Source: Clostridiaceae bacterium | GTDB lineage: Bacteria; Bacillota; Clostridia; Oscillospirales; Acutalibacteraceae | DNA: 12,627 bases | Direction of reading: 5' to 3' | NCBI GenBank assembly: GCA_904501895.1 | Contig: CAJGCX010000044.1 | Coordinates: 1 to 12,627 of the forward strand | Part shown: positions 7,182 to 12,627 of the stretch, piece after piece | How positions within the stretch are numbered: position 1 is the stretch's first letter | Layout: each line of letters opens with the position of its first letter | Position numbers and translations under genes: made by a program | The notes under the pieces: model-generated | Database searches by the model: none | Told to the model about the DNA's origin: nothing | Seen by the model: the letters and a program-made list of their open reading frames with translations, nothing else

Positions 7182-8420
7182 TCACCTTACCTGACCGTTA
7201 CCGTAAATTTTATACTTAAATGAGTTTAACTGCTCAAGACCCAAAGGACCTCTTGCGTGTAATTTCTGTGTTGAAATGCCGATTTCAGCACCGAAGCCGA
7301 ATTCACCACCATCAGTAAACGCTGTGCTTACATTGTGATAAACAGCCGCTGAATCAACCTCATTGAGGAATTTTTCAGCATTTTCAAGGCTTTCGGTTAC
7401 AATACTTTCACTGTGGTGTGTTGAATATTTTCTTATATGCTCAATTGCCTCATCAATTGAAGAAACAATTTTAACTGATAATTTATAATCAAGATATTCT
7501 CTTGCCCAATCATCCTCTGTTGCCTTTTCAATATCAGGACAAATCTCACAAGCAACCTCATCACCGTAGAGAATTACATTTTTCTCATCAAGCTTTGCCT
7601 TAATTGCAATAAGTGCAAATTCAGCAATATTCTTATGAATAAGAAGGCTTTCTGCAGTATTGCAAACTGAAATTCTTCTTGTTTTTGCATTGTTGATAAT
7701 CTCAACAGCCATATCAATATCAGCAAATTCGTCAACATATACGTGACAATTTCCTGCACCTGTTTCAATTACAGGGACTGTTGAATTCTGCACAACTGCT
7801 TTAATAAGATTTGCACTTCCACGAGGAATAAGCACATCTACATACTCATTCAATCTCATAAGTGCAGTTGAGCTTTCTCTTGAAGTGTCACGAACAAGCT
7901 CAACAATATCAGGGTTAAAGCCTGCCTTTTCTATTGCCTCACGCATAATATCCATAATGGCAGAGTTTGAGTTAAAAGCCTCTTTACCACCACGAAGAAT
8001 TGCTGTGTTGCCTGTTTTTATACAAAGAGCAGCAGCATCACTTGTCACATTTGGTCTTGCTTCATAAATAATTCCCACAACACCAAGTGGTGAGCTGACA
8101 CGCTGAATTTTCATTCCGTTTGGTCTTTCTGTTTCCCAAAGAATCTTACCGACAGGGTCAGGAAGTGAAACGACATCCTCAACACCCTTTGCCATACCCT
8201 CAACACGGTCATTATTCAGCATAAGACGGTCAAGAAGCGCCTCCGACAATCCGTTATTTCTGCCATTCTGAAGGTCGATTTCATTTGCCTTCACGATTTT
8301 ATCGCAGTTTTCACGAAGTGCAGCTGCAATAGCCTTAAGTATTCTGTTTTTATCCTCAGTTGATGCAACAGCAATCTGTGCTGAAGCATTTTTTACTCTT
8401 TTACCGATTTCTGTGAGCAT
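7182..8420 (-). CDS. proA: Glutamate-5-semialdehyde dehydrogenase (gamma-glutamyl phosphate reductase)
   Basis: ProA reduces gamma-glutamyl phosphate with NADPH to glutamate-5-semialdehyde, the second step from glutamate to proline, in the cytoplasm. The protein has 412 residues, near the 417 of E. coli. Motifs are PLGVVGIIYEARPNVTSDAA (111-130), ETGAGNCHVYVDE (219-231), the catalytic Cys253 in SVCNTAESLLIH, and the family signature FGFGAEIGISTQKLHARGP at 374-392. The frame extends upstream to 8498 within proB, but ATG at 8420 is chosen because it follows the proB stop by 4 bases, has AAAGGTAAGTG as its site in the proB end, and gives the usual N-terminus MLTEIGKRVKNAS. This tight coupling fits ProB-ProA channelling of the labile acyl phosphate. 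Confidence 0.97.
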   Translation of the reverse strand: MLTEIGKRVKNASAQIAVASTEDKNRILKAIAAALRENCDKIVKANEIDLQNGRNNGLSEALLDRLMLNNDRVEGMAKGVEDVVSLPDPVGKILWETERPNGMKIQRVSSPLGVVGIIYEARPNVTSDAAALCIKTGNTAILRGGKEAFNSNSAIMDIMREAIEKAGFNPDIVELVRDTSRESSTALMRLNEYVDVLIPRGSANLIKAVVQNSTVPVIETGAGNCHVYVDEFADIDMAVEIINNAKTRRISVCNTAESLLIHKNIAEFALIAIKAKLDEKNVILYGDEVACEICPDIEKATEDDWAREYLDYKLSVKIVSSIDEAIEHIRKYSTHHSESIVTESLENAEKFLNEVDSAAVYHNVSTAFTDGGEFGFGAEIGISTQKLHARGPLGLEQLNSFKYKIYGNGQVR

Positions 8421-8424
8421 ATTA

Positions 8425-9210
8425 TCACTTACCTTTAAAGAATGTACCAACCTGCTTACCGTCAAGTGCTTTGTAAATTTCAGTAGGATTTTCACCATTC
8501 ATAACAATTGTGTCAATTCCTGCAGCCATTGTGATTTCAGCAGCGTGAAGCTTTGTCACCATACCACCTGTACCAAGGCTTGAGCCCTTACCACCTGCGA
8601 TTTTATATAAATCCTCATCAATTTCAGTTACAAGAGGAATAAGCTTCGCATCCTCGTTTTCATTAGGATTTGAGTCGTAAAGACCGTCAATATCTGAAAG
8701 AATAATAAGAGCATCTGCATTAATAAGCTTTGCAACAATTGCAGAAAGTGAGTCGTTATCACCATAAACGATTTCTTCAACTGCAACGCTGTCATTTTCA
8801 TTGATAACAGGAATCGCACCGAAATCAAAAAGCTTGTTGAATGTGTTTATAAGATTTGTACGACGCTCATCATTCTCAACGTCACTTTTAGTTATGAGAA
8901 GCTGACCAACAGTATGACCGTATTCACCAAAAAGCTTGTCATACATAAACATCAATTCACATTGACCGATAGTTGCAGCAGCCTGCTTGCCTGCAGTATC
9001 GGCAGGTTTTTCCTTAAGGCCTAACTTACCGACACCAACACCGATTGCACCACTTGTAACAAGAGCAACCTCAATACCTGAATTGACAATATCAGAAAGC
9101 ACACTCACTAACTTGTGCATTCTTCTTATATTTGTTTTACCTGTGCTGTATGTGAGAGTTGATGTGCCAACCTTAACAACAATTCTCTTAACATCCTTTA
9201 ATACTGCCAT
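8425..9210 (-). CDS. proB: Glutamate 5-kinase, short form without PUA domain
   Basis: ProB phosphorylates the gamma-carboxyl of glutamate with ATP, the first and usually feedback-controlled step of proline synthesis. The 261-residue protein is an amino-acid kinase fold: VVKVGTSTLT (11-20), LVTSGAIGVGVGKLG (50-64), PVINENDSVAVEEI (134-147), LSDIDGLYDSNP (171-182) and GTGGMVTKLHAA (213-224). It stops after the kinase domain and lacks the C-terminal PUA domain of about 100 residues found in E. coli ProB; short forms are known in other bacteria. ATG at 9210 is preferred over an in-frame GTG two codons upstream because AAGG lies 7 bases before the ATG and one base before the GTG. It is the first gene of proB-proA-membrane protein. 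The leader is only about 30 bases, so there is no room for a T-box or riboswitch. Confidence 0.96.
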   Translation of the reverse strand: MAVLKDVKRIVVKVGTSTLTYSTGKTNIRRMHKLVSVLSDIVNSGIEVALVTSGAIGVGVGKLGLKEKPADTAGKQAAATIGQCELMFMYDKLFGEYGHTVGQLLITKSDVENDERRTNLINTFNKLFDFGAIPVINENDSVAVEEIVYGDNDSLSAIVAKLINADALIILSDIDGLYDSNPNENEDAKLIPLVTEIDEDLYKIAGGKGSSLGTGGMVTKLHAAEITMAAGIDTIVMNGENPTEIYKALDGKQVGTFFKGK

Positions 9211-9248
9211 AATCACGCCTTCTCACTTTAGAAAAGTTTAATCATAAT

Positions 9249-9277
9249 ATTTTAGCATATATTTTTAAGATTAACAA
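9249..9277 (-). promoter_or_regulatory. Extended -10 sigma-A promoter for proBA
   Basis: On the minus strand TTGTTA (9272-9277), a 17-base spacer ending in TGC, and TAAAAT (9249-9254) form an extended -10 promoter. The predicted transcript would start about 30 bases before the proB ATG. Confidence 0.7.
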
Positions 9278-9301
9278 CCATTTATTGTAAATTAGCATAA
9301 C

Positions 9302-9333
9302 AAAAACCTCGCAACCCTAAGGTTACGAGGTTT
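9302..9333 (-). terminator. Intrinsic terminator of the dockerin gene
   Basis: On the minus strand AAACCTCGTAACC and GGTTGCGAGGTTT pair over 13 bp (one U-G wobble) around a TTAG tetraloop, with a short T-run at plus positions 9302-9306. It lies 12 bases after the dockerin gene stop and separates that gene from the proBA promoter. Confidence 0.88.
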
Positions 9334-9345
9334 AAAAAAACTATT

Positions 9346-10383
9346 TTACCAAGCTTTAAAGCCTAATGAATTCAATGTAACACCTGTACCTGTTTTAGAA
9401 AGAAGCATTTCGCTCTGCATCAAAAGAATAGATACTGATGCATCTGTTATTGCCTTTGCATTATTTAAACTTGCTAAATTATGATTTGTAATATACACCT
9501 CTTCGTTTTCGCCTGAATAAGTCGCAGTATATATATAACCTGCTGTGATAAGTTTACTTGAACCATCGTAAAATTTAGTTGATGTCATTACTTCCTGTGT
9601 TGCTTCACCATATTTATAATCCATAAACACGAATGTTTCGCCATCATCCATTTCTATATTGCACATAAAGCTAAAGAAATCTTCATTTGAATAGTAATAT
9701 ATAAGTGTATCAGTTCCGTAAATTCTTTCATAAATCGCGTAGGTTCCTGGGTCGTCCCTAAGCTCACTACCATGAGTCATTATATAATTCTTAAGTTTCT
9801 GGTCTGCTCTGTTTGATGGTGGTGTGACTGGCTCTGTAATATCTACAGTTACCTTAATTTCAACACGCTCGTCATAGCCTTTTGCGTAAACTTCAATTGT
9901 TGTTTTGCCATCTGATTCCGGATAGATTGTGAGCGGAATAACGTCGCCATCCCATTCTCCCCAATCGCAAGATACTACGTTTGTATCTTCAATTTCGTAA
10001 ACAACAGTACCGTCACCAATCATTGTAACATATACAACTACAGGAGAATCCTTAACATATACTTCTGTTTCACTTACTGAAACCTTTGATTCTTCAGGAG
10101 CTTCTGGTCTTTCAGGTGCTGGAATGATTTCTGCAACTACCTGTAAGATGATACGAGCATCAACCGCTGTAACATTACCATCATTATTCAAGTCGCCATT
10201 GGTTTTAATGATTTCTGTTTCTTCTTTGCTTCCTGCAACAACCTGTAAAATTATTCTCGCATCAACTGCAGTGATTAAACCGTCACCGTTTACGTCACCA
10301 AAAACGTCGTCTGCTGCAAAAGCAGGAATGCACATTGTTAATAACATTGACAATGCTAAAATTGTTGAAATAAGTTTTTTCAT
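9346..10383 (-). CDS. Secreted protein with N-terminal dockerin and Ig-like region
   Basis: The 345-residue precursor starts with a signal peptide (1-23, basic MKK, hydrophobic core, likely cut after AFA). A type I dockerin follows at once (27-86): two calcium loops, Asp30/Asn32/Asp34/Thr38/Asp41 and Asp64/Asn66/Asp68/Thr72/Asp75, each running into TAVDARIILQVVA. A Pro/Glu linker (87-99) leads to a beta-rich segment at about 100-183 that looks Ig-like, and a C-terminal domain (about 193-345) I do not recognise. No glycoside hydrolase, protease or binding module is evident, and there is no sortase motif. Dockerins bind cohesins on scaffoldins, so the protein probably docks onto a cell-surface or secreted complex. 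ATG at 10383 is chosen over the upstream GTG at 10398 because GGAGG lies 8 bases before it and directly overlaps the GTG codon. It is transcribed alone, with its own promoter and terminator. Confidence 0.9.
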   Translation of the reverse strand: MKKLISTILALSMLLTMCIPAFAADDVFGDVNGDGLITAVDARIILQVVAGSKEETEIIKTNGDLNNDGNVTAVDARIILQVVAEIIPAPERPEAPEESKVSVSETEVYVKDSPVVVYVTMIGDGTVVYEIEDTNVVSCDWGEWDGDVIPLTIYPESDGKTTIEVYAKGYDERVEIKVTVDITEPVTPPSNRADQKLKNYIMTHGSELRDDPGTYAIYERIYGTDTLIYYYSNEDFFSFMCNIEMDDGETFVFMDYKYGEATQEVMTSTKFYDGSSKLITAGYIYTATYSGENEEVYITNHNLASLNNAKAITDASVSILLMQSEMLLSKTGTGVTLNSLGFKAW

Positions 10384-10420
10384 TTCATTTTCCTCCACAA
10401 ATAAAATTTAAGGTACAAAC

Positions 10421-10449
10421 AATATACCACTTGAACAAAAATTTGTCAA
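10421..10449 (-). promoter_or_regulatory. Strong sigma-A promoter for the dockerin gene
   Basis: On the minus strand a perfect TTGACA (10444-10449), a 17-base spacer and TATATT (10421-10426, one mismatch) form the best promoter in the window. The leader is about 35 bases and ends in TGGAGG ahead of the ATG. Confidence 0.82.
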
Positions 10450-10459
10450 TTATATTCAT

Positions 10460-10481
10460 CGGGTCGTCGAGAACACCGACC
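10460..10481. repeat. REP-like palindrome GGGTCG/CGACCC followed by CCTAC
   Basis: GGGTCG and CGACCC form a perfect 6-bp stem around a 10-base loop, followed directly by CCTACA. It lies just upstream of the dockerin promoter. I recall similar short GC-rich palindromes ending in CCCCTACA scattered between genes of gut clostridia, so it is probably a dispersed repeat copy; only one copy is in this window. Confidence 0.5.
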
Positions 10482-10509
10482 CCTACACTTTGCATTCTGC
10501 ACTTAATTC

Positions 10510-10663
10510 GTGAAGTTTTTGTTACACAAAAGTGAAGTTCTTAACAGAGTGAATTTTTTCTTTGAAAAGTGAAGTTAAGTTTGCCACTGCACCGTCAGGT
10601 GCAACTTCACTACGGAGTAACTTCACTGTATTTATACAACTTCACTTGCCATAAGGCAAACTT
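10510..10663. repeat. Mosaic GTGAAGTT/AACTTCAC palindromic repeat element
   Basis: The octamer GTGAAGTT occurs at 10510, 10532 and 10569, with a variant GTGAATTT at 10549. Its inverse AACTTCAC occurs at 10603, 10619 and 10638. Nested inside are a hairpin TGCACC-GTCA-GGTGCA (10588-10603), a hairpin TTGCC-ATAA-GGCAA (10646-10659), and a 9-bp long-range pair AAGTTTGCC (10577-10585) with GGCAAACTT (10655-10663). Any forward octamer can pair with any inverted one, so alternative folds are possible. It encodes nothing and has no transposase or CRISPR-like regular spacing. The most likely reading is a non-autonomous palindromic element (MITE- or REP-like) inserted between divergent genes. Confidence 0.8.
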
Positions 10664-10706
10664 AGTTAAATCCACTTTGTCTTTTGTAACATCTTTTATT
10701 CTTCTA

Positions 10707-10714
10707 CATACAAT
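10707..10714 (+). promoter_or_regulatory. Sigma-E-like -10 element upstream of the Cys-rich gene
   Basis: CATACAAT at 10707-10714 matches the Bacillus-type sigma-E -10 consensus CATACAnT at every fixed base. Fourteen bases upstream is GTAACAT, only a partial match to the sigma-E -35. No good sigma-A promoter lies between the repeat element and the start codon; TTGTAA with a 19-base spacer to TACAAT is the best alternative and is poor. Confidence 0.35.
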
Positions 10715-10751
10715 GGTACTGTCAGATGATAATTTTATGGGAGGAATATAT

Positions 10752-11585
10752 ATGTCAGAAAACAAAAACTGTACACCCAACAAGATAAAAGAAGCTGTTT
10801 GCATTGATACAAACAGAGTCTATGACTCCTGCGCAGACAAGGATTGCCTTGAGGACTTACAGGTTTATTTCACAGGGTCAGCACAATGCATAATTGACAG
10901 AGCAACAAACGTCCGTTGTCGTGGTGCAGAAGTACTTAACGCCTTTATTGAAGTGGAAAAGGTGCCTTTTAACAGAGGCTACTATTCCGTTGATATTACT
11001 TATTATTTCAAAATCTTCCTTGACGTTTTTTCAGGCCACACAAATCCACCCTGCACAGTTGAAGGCCTTGCCTCTTTCTCCAAAAAATGTATTCTTTATG
11101 GCTCAGAAGGTAATGTGAAGGTGTTTTCTTCAGAATTTGCTTGTAATGATGTTGATGAACAGCTTGATATGGTCAGCACAAATCCAAAGGCAAAGGTGCA
11201 GACTGTTGACCCAATCTGCCTTGATGCAAAGCTCCGAAATGCCAATGAATGTAAAGCCTGTTACTCCTGCTGTTGCTGTCAGCCATCAAGACTTCCACGA
11301 TGCGTTTGCCGATGCTTTGAGGGAGATTTTGATTGCTACGATGATGAGCCAAAAAAGGCAGTTACTGTCACTCTTGGAATTTTCACAATTGTTCAACTTG
11401 AAAGAGATGTACAAATGCTTATCCCTGCTTATGACTTCTGTGTCCCAAATAAGGAATGCGCCTGCGACAACGAAAATCCTTGTGATGCATTCAGACGAAT
11501 TCAATTCCCAATTGACGAATTTTTCCCGCCAAAAGAAGGTTGCCTGAAGGATAGCTTCCGTCCAAATTGCGCCTGTGGAGAGTAA
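10752..11585 (+). CDS. Cysteine-rich conserved-looking protein of unknown function
   Basis: I do not recognise a named family. The 277-residue protein has 27 cysteines, ten of them in residues 167-195 including four in a row (CCCC at 173-176) and a CVCRC run (184-188). It has no signal peptide or membrane segment. The N-terminal part (1-160) contains CIDTNRVYDSCADKDCLEDL (17-36) and alternating beta-type hydrophobic stretches; residues 203-228 are a further beta-rich stretch, and a Cys-rich tail follows. ATG at 10752 is chosen because GGGAGG lies 7 bases before it; the frame stays open 61 codons further upstream, but only through repeat DNA. It stands alone, divergent from the dockerin gene. 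Cys-rich soluble proteins of spore-forming Firmicutes are often coat or crust proteins, and the upstream sigma-E-like box fits that, but this is inference; metal binding is an alternative. Confidence 0.85.
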   Translation: MSENKNCTPNKIKEAVCIDTNRVYDSCADKDCLEDLQVYFTGSAQCIIDRATNVRCRGAEVLNAFIEVEKVPFNRGYYSVDITYYFKIFLDVFSGHTNPPCTVEGLASFSKKCILYGSEGNVKVFSSEFACNDVDEQLDMVSTNPKAKVQTVDPICLDAKLRNANECKACYSCCCCQPSRLPRCVCRCFEGDFDCYDDEPKKAVTVTLGIFTIVQLERDVQMLIPAYDFCVPNKECACDNENPCDAFRRIQFPIDEFFPPKEGCLKDSFRPNCACGE

Positions 11586-11605
11586 ATGTAAATTATAATT
11601 TGTCG

Positions 11606-11683
11606 CTCTCTTTGAATGGCGTGTTTACGCCTCCCTCTGACGAGGTAGGTGGCAAAATCTTTGATTTTGACGGAGGGAGAGAT
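11606..11683. repeat. Composite CTCCCTC...GAGGGAG palindromic element
   Basis: Three hairpins are nested or abutted: GGCGT-GTTT-ACGCC (11618-11631), outer arms CTCCCTC (11631-11637) and GAGGGAG (11673-11679), and an inner perfect stem AAAATC-TTT-GATTTT (11654-11668). CCTCCCTC can also pair locally with GAGGTAGG (11642-11649), one mismatch. The CTCTC at 11606-11610 can extend the outer pairing. It lies just after the Cys-rich gene stop and lacks a T-run, so it is a weak terminator; it shares its arms with the hairpin at 1873-1889. Dispersed intergenic repeat is the best reading. Confidence 0.7.
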
Positions 11684-11702
11684 AGTTAATATGTAATCTG
11701 AC

Positions 11703-11746
11703 TACCCCTCAGTCACTTCGTGACAGCTCCCCTGACAAGGGGAGCC
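11703..11746. repeat. Second GC-rich palindromic element (GCTCCCCT/AGGGGAGC)
   Basis: Two adjacent hairpins are visible: GTCAC-TTC-GTGAC (11712-11724) and GCTCCCCT-GACA-AGGGGAGC (11726-11745, perfect 8 bp). ACCCCTC at 11704-11710 can pair imperfectly with the AGGGG arm instead. No T-run follows on either strand. It resembles the intergenic repeats of gut clostridia and is distinct from the element just to its left. Confidence 0.65.
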
Positions 11747-11817
11747 GAGAACGAACACCCATTAATTCTCCGACAAACTCCAATTTATATAATAAAATAT
11801 CTGTAGCATGTCCACAT

Positions 11818-11845
11818 AAAAAGCCCCCACGTTTTGTGGAGGCTT
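11818..11845 (-). terminator. Intrinsic terminator of pnp
   Basis: On the minus strand AAGCCTCCAC and GTGGGGGCTT form a 10-bp stem (one U-G wobble) with a 5-base loop, followed by a T-run (plus positions 11818-11822, inside and beyond the stem). It lies about 20 bases after the pnp stop codon. Confidence 0.9.
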
Positions 11846-11865
11846 AATTTACGTTTATTTAGTGA

Positions 11866-12627
11866 TTAGTCGTTGTTTCTTCTCTTATTGAAACGACGGT
11901 TGTTATCACGCTTTTTTGGTTCTTCATCAATGTCATTTTCAGGAACAAGTCCCTTAACCTCGATGAGAGCGTCACGACGAGAGAGGTTAAGTCTGCCCTG
12001 GTCGTCGATTTCAAGTACCTTTACAAGCACTGTGTCACCAACGTTAACAACATCTTCAACCTTTTCTGTACGCTTAACATCAAGACGGCTGATATGACAA
12101 AGACCTTCTTTACCAGGAGCGATTTCAACGAATGCACCGAAGCTCATAAGTCTTGTTACAACACCGTTGTAGATTGCGCCGATTTCAGGGTCCTTTGCGA
12201 TAAGCTCAACAATTGAAAGAGCACGCTTTGCGTTATCAATATCAATACCTGAGATGAATACACGTCCATCTTCTTCGATATCAATCTTAACTTCACATTC
12301 AGCCTGAATCTTCTGAATAACCTTACCCTGCTTACCGATAACATCACCGATTTTTTCAGGGTCAATCTTTGTTGAAAGCATCTTTGGAGCATACTTTGAA
12401 AGCTCTGCTCGAGGTTCTGAAATACAAGGAATCATAATTTCATCAAGGATATAATCTCTTGCCTTGTGTGTCTTTGCAAATGCTTCCTTAATGATTTCAG
12501 CTGTAAGACCGTGCACCTTAAGGTCCATCTGGATAGCTGTGATACCCTTCTTTGTACCTGCTACCTTAAAGTCCATATCGCCATAGAAGTCTTCAAGACC
12601 CTGGATATCAACCATTGTCATAAAGTC
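11866..12627 (-). CDS. pnp: Polynucleotide phosphorylase, C-terminal part (N-terminus off-window)
   Basis: PNPase is a phosphorolytic 3'-to-5' exoribonuclease of mRNA turnover, a ring-shaped trimer in the cytoplasm. The visible 253 residues, numbered from the window edge, include the end of the second RNase PH domain with DFYGDMDFKVAGT (13-25); its Asp13, Asp19 and Lys21 match the catalytic Asp486, Asp492 and Lys494 of E. coli PNPase. A KH domain follows (about 84-142, GxxG as GKQG at 98-101), then an S1 domain (about 147-218, GVVTRLMSFGAFVEI and LNLSRRDAL) and a basic Arg/Asn/Lys tail. The frame is open to the last base, so the start codon and about two-thirds of the protein lie beyond the window; an internal ATG at 12621 is not the start. 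Identity is secure. Confidence 0.96.
   Translation of the reverse strand, partial: DFMTMVDIQGLEDFYGDMDFKVAGTKKGITAIQMDLKVHGLTAEIIKEAFAKTHKARDYILDEIMIPCISEPRAELSKYAPKMLSTKIDPEKIGDVIGKQGKVIQKIQAECEVKIDIEEDGRVFISGIDIDNAKRALSIVELIAKDPEIGAIYNGVVTRLMSFGAFVEIAPGKEGLCHISRLDVKRTEKVEDVVNVGDTVLVKVLEIDDQGRLNLSRRDALIEVKGLVPENDIDEEPKKRDNNRRFNKRRNND

Larger units (their letters stand above)
10384..10751. other. 368-base intergenic region between divergent genes, filled by repeats
   Basis: No gene is supported here. From left to right it holds the dockerin gene leader and promoter (to 10449), a GGGTCG/CGACCC palindrome (10460-10481), the GTGAAGTT/AACTTCAC mosaic repeat (10510-10663) and the promoter and ribosome binding region of the Cys-rich gene. 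The open frame that extends the Cys-rich gene back to 10569 runs through the repeat and is not coding. Confidence 0.75.

Noticed and set aside
8421..8498. Longer proA start overlapping proB
   Set aside because: The extension is coded antiphase to proB, has no ribosome site and adds residues unlike ProA; ATG 8420 gives the normal N-terminus.
9211..9248. T-box or proline riboswitch in the proBA leader
   Set aside because: The predicted leader is about 30 bases, far too short for such a structure.
10510..10663. CRISPR array from repeated GTGAAGTT octamers
   Set aside because: Repeats are only 8 bases, spacing is irregular, orientation flips midway and there are no cas genes.
10569..10751. N-terminal extension of the Cys-rich protein by 61 codons
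   Set aside because: It runs through the palindromic repeat, starts without a ribosome binding site, and a strong GGGAGG site marks ATG 10752.
11137..11547. 136-codon plus-strand open frame inside the Cys-rich gene
   Set aside because: It overlaps a frame with a good ribosome site and coherent protein; the alternative shows no domain and is a shadow.
12622..12627. pnp starting at the internal ATG 12621
   Set aside because: The frame is open to the window end and upstream residues continue the PNPase sequence, so the gene is simply cut by the edge.

Overview
The window looks like chromosomal DNA of a low-GC, gut-type clostridium, probably a Ruminococcus-like member of the Oscillospiraceae. 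The basis is the A+T-rich sequence, AGGAGG-type ribosome binding sites, housekeeping genes of Firmicute type, a secreted dockerin protein whose repeats contain TAVDARIILQ, and several short intergenic palindromes of the kind I remember from such genomes. No phage, transposase, CRISPR array, rRNA or tRNA was seen.

Layout. Positions 1-3910, minus strand: a likely operon read as VTT-domain membrane protein, galactokinase, M42 aminopeptidase and a second M42 aminopeptidase that runs off the window at base 1. Positions 4053-5012, plus strand: a lone D-2-hydroxyacid dehydrogenase, divergent from that operon, starting at TTG and ending at a strong hairpin terminator it shares with the convergent prfB. 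Positions 5060-9210, minus strand: proB, proA and a membrane-anchored protein of unknown function sit 4-5 bases apart as a proline operon, followed after 158 bases by prfB (release factor 2). Positions 9346-10383, minus strand: a secreted protein with its dockerin at the N-terminus, with its own consensus promoter and terminator. Positions 10384-10751 hold a dense palindromic repeat region. Positions 10752-11585, plus strand: a protein with 27 cysteines, unknown function and a sigma-E-like promoter element. Positions 11586-11865 hold two more palindromic repeat elements and a terminator. Positions 11866-12627, minus strand: the C-terminal part of pnp (polynucleotide phosphorylase).

How the genes work together. 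proB and proA encode the first two steps from glutamate to proline. The two M42 enzymes could release amino acids from peptides, and galactokinase feeds the Leloir pathway. prfB and pnp are core translation and RNA-turnover genes. The dockerin protein implies cohesin partners elsewhere, such as a cellulosome- or amylosome-like system.

I do not see a complete new multi-gene system here. The points most worth a second look are the Cys-rich protein with its sigma-E-like promoter, the N-terminal dockerin with two protein-identical but codon-divergent repeats, the GTGAAGTT/AACTTCAC mosaic repeat, the prfB gene that has lost its frameshift site, and the short ProB with its extra operon partner.
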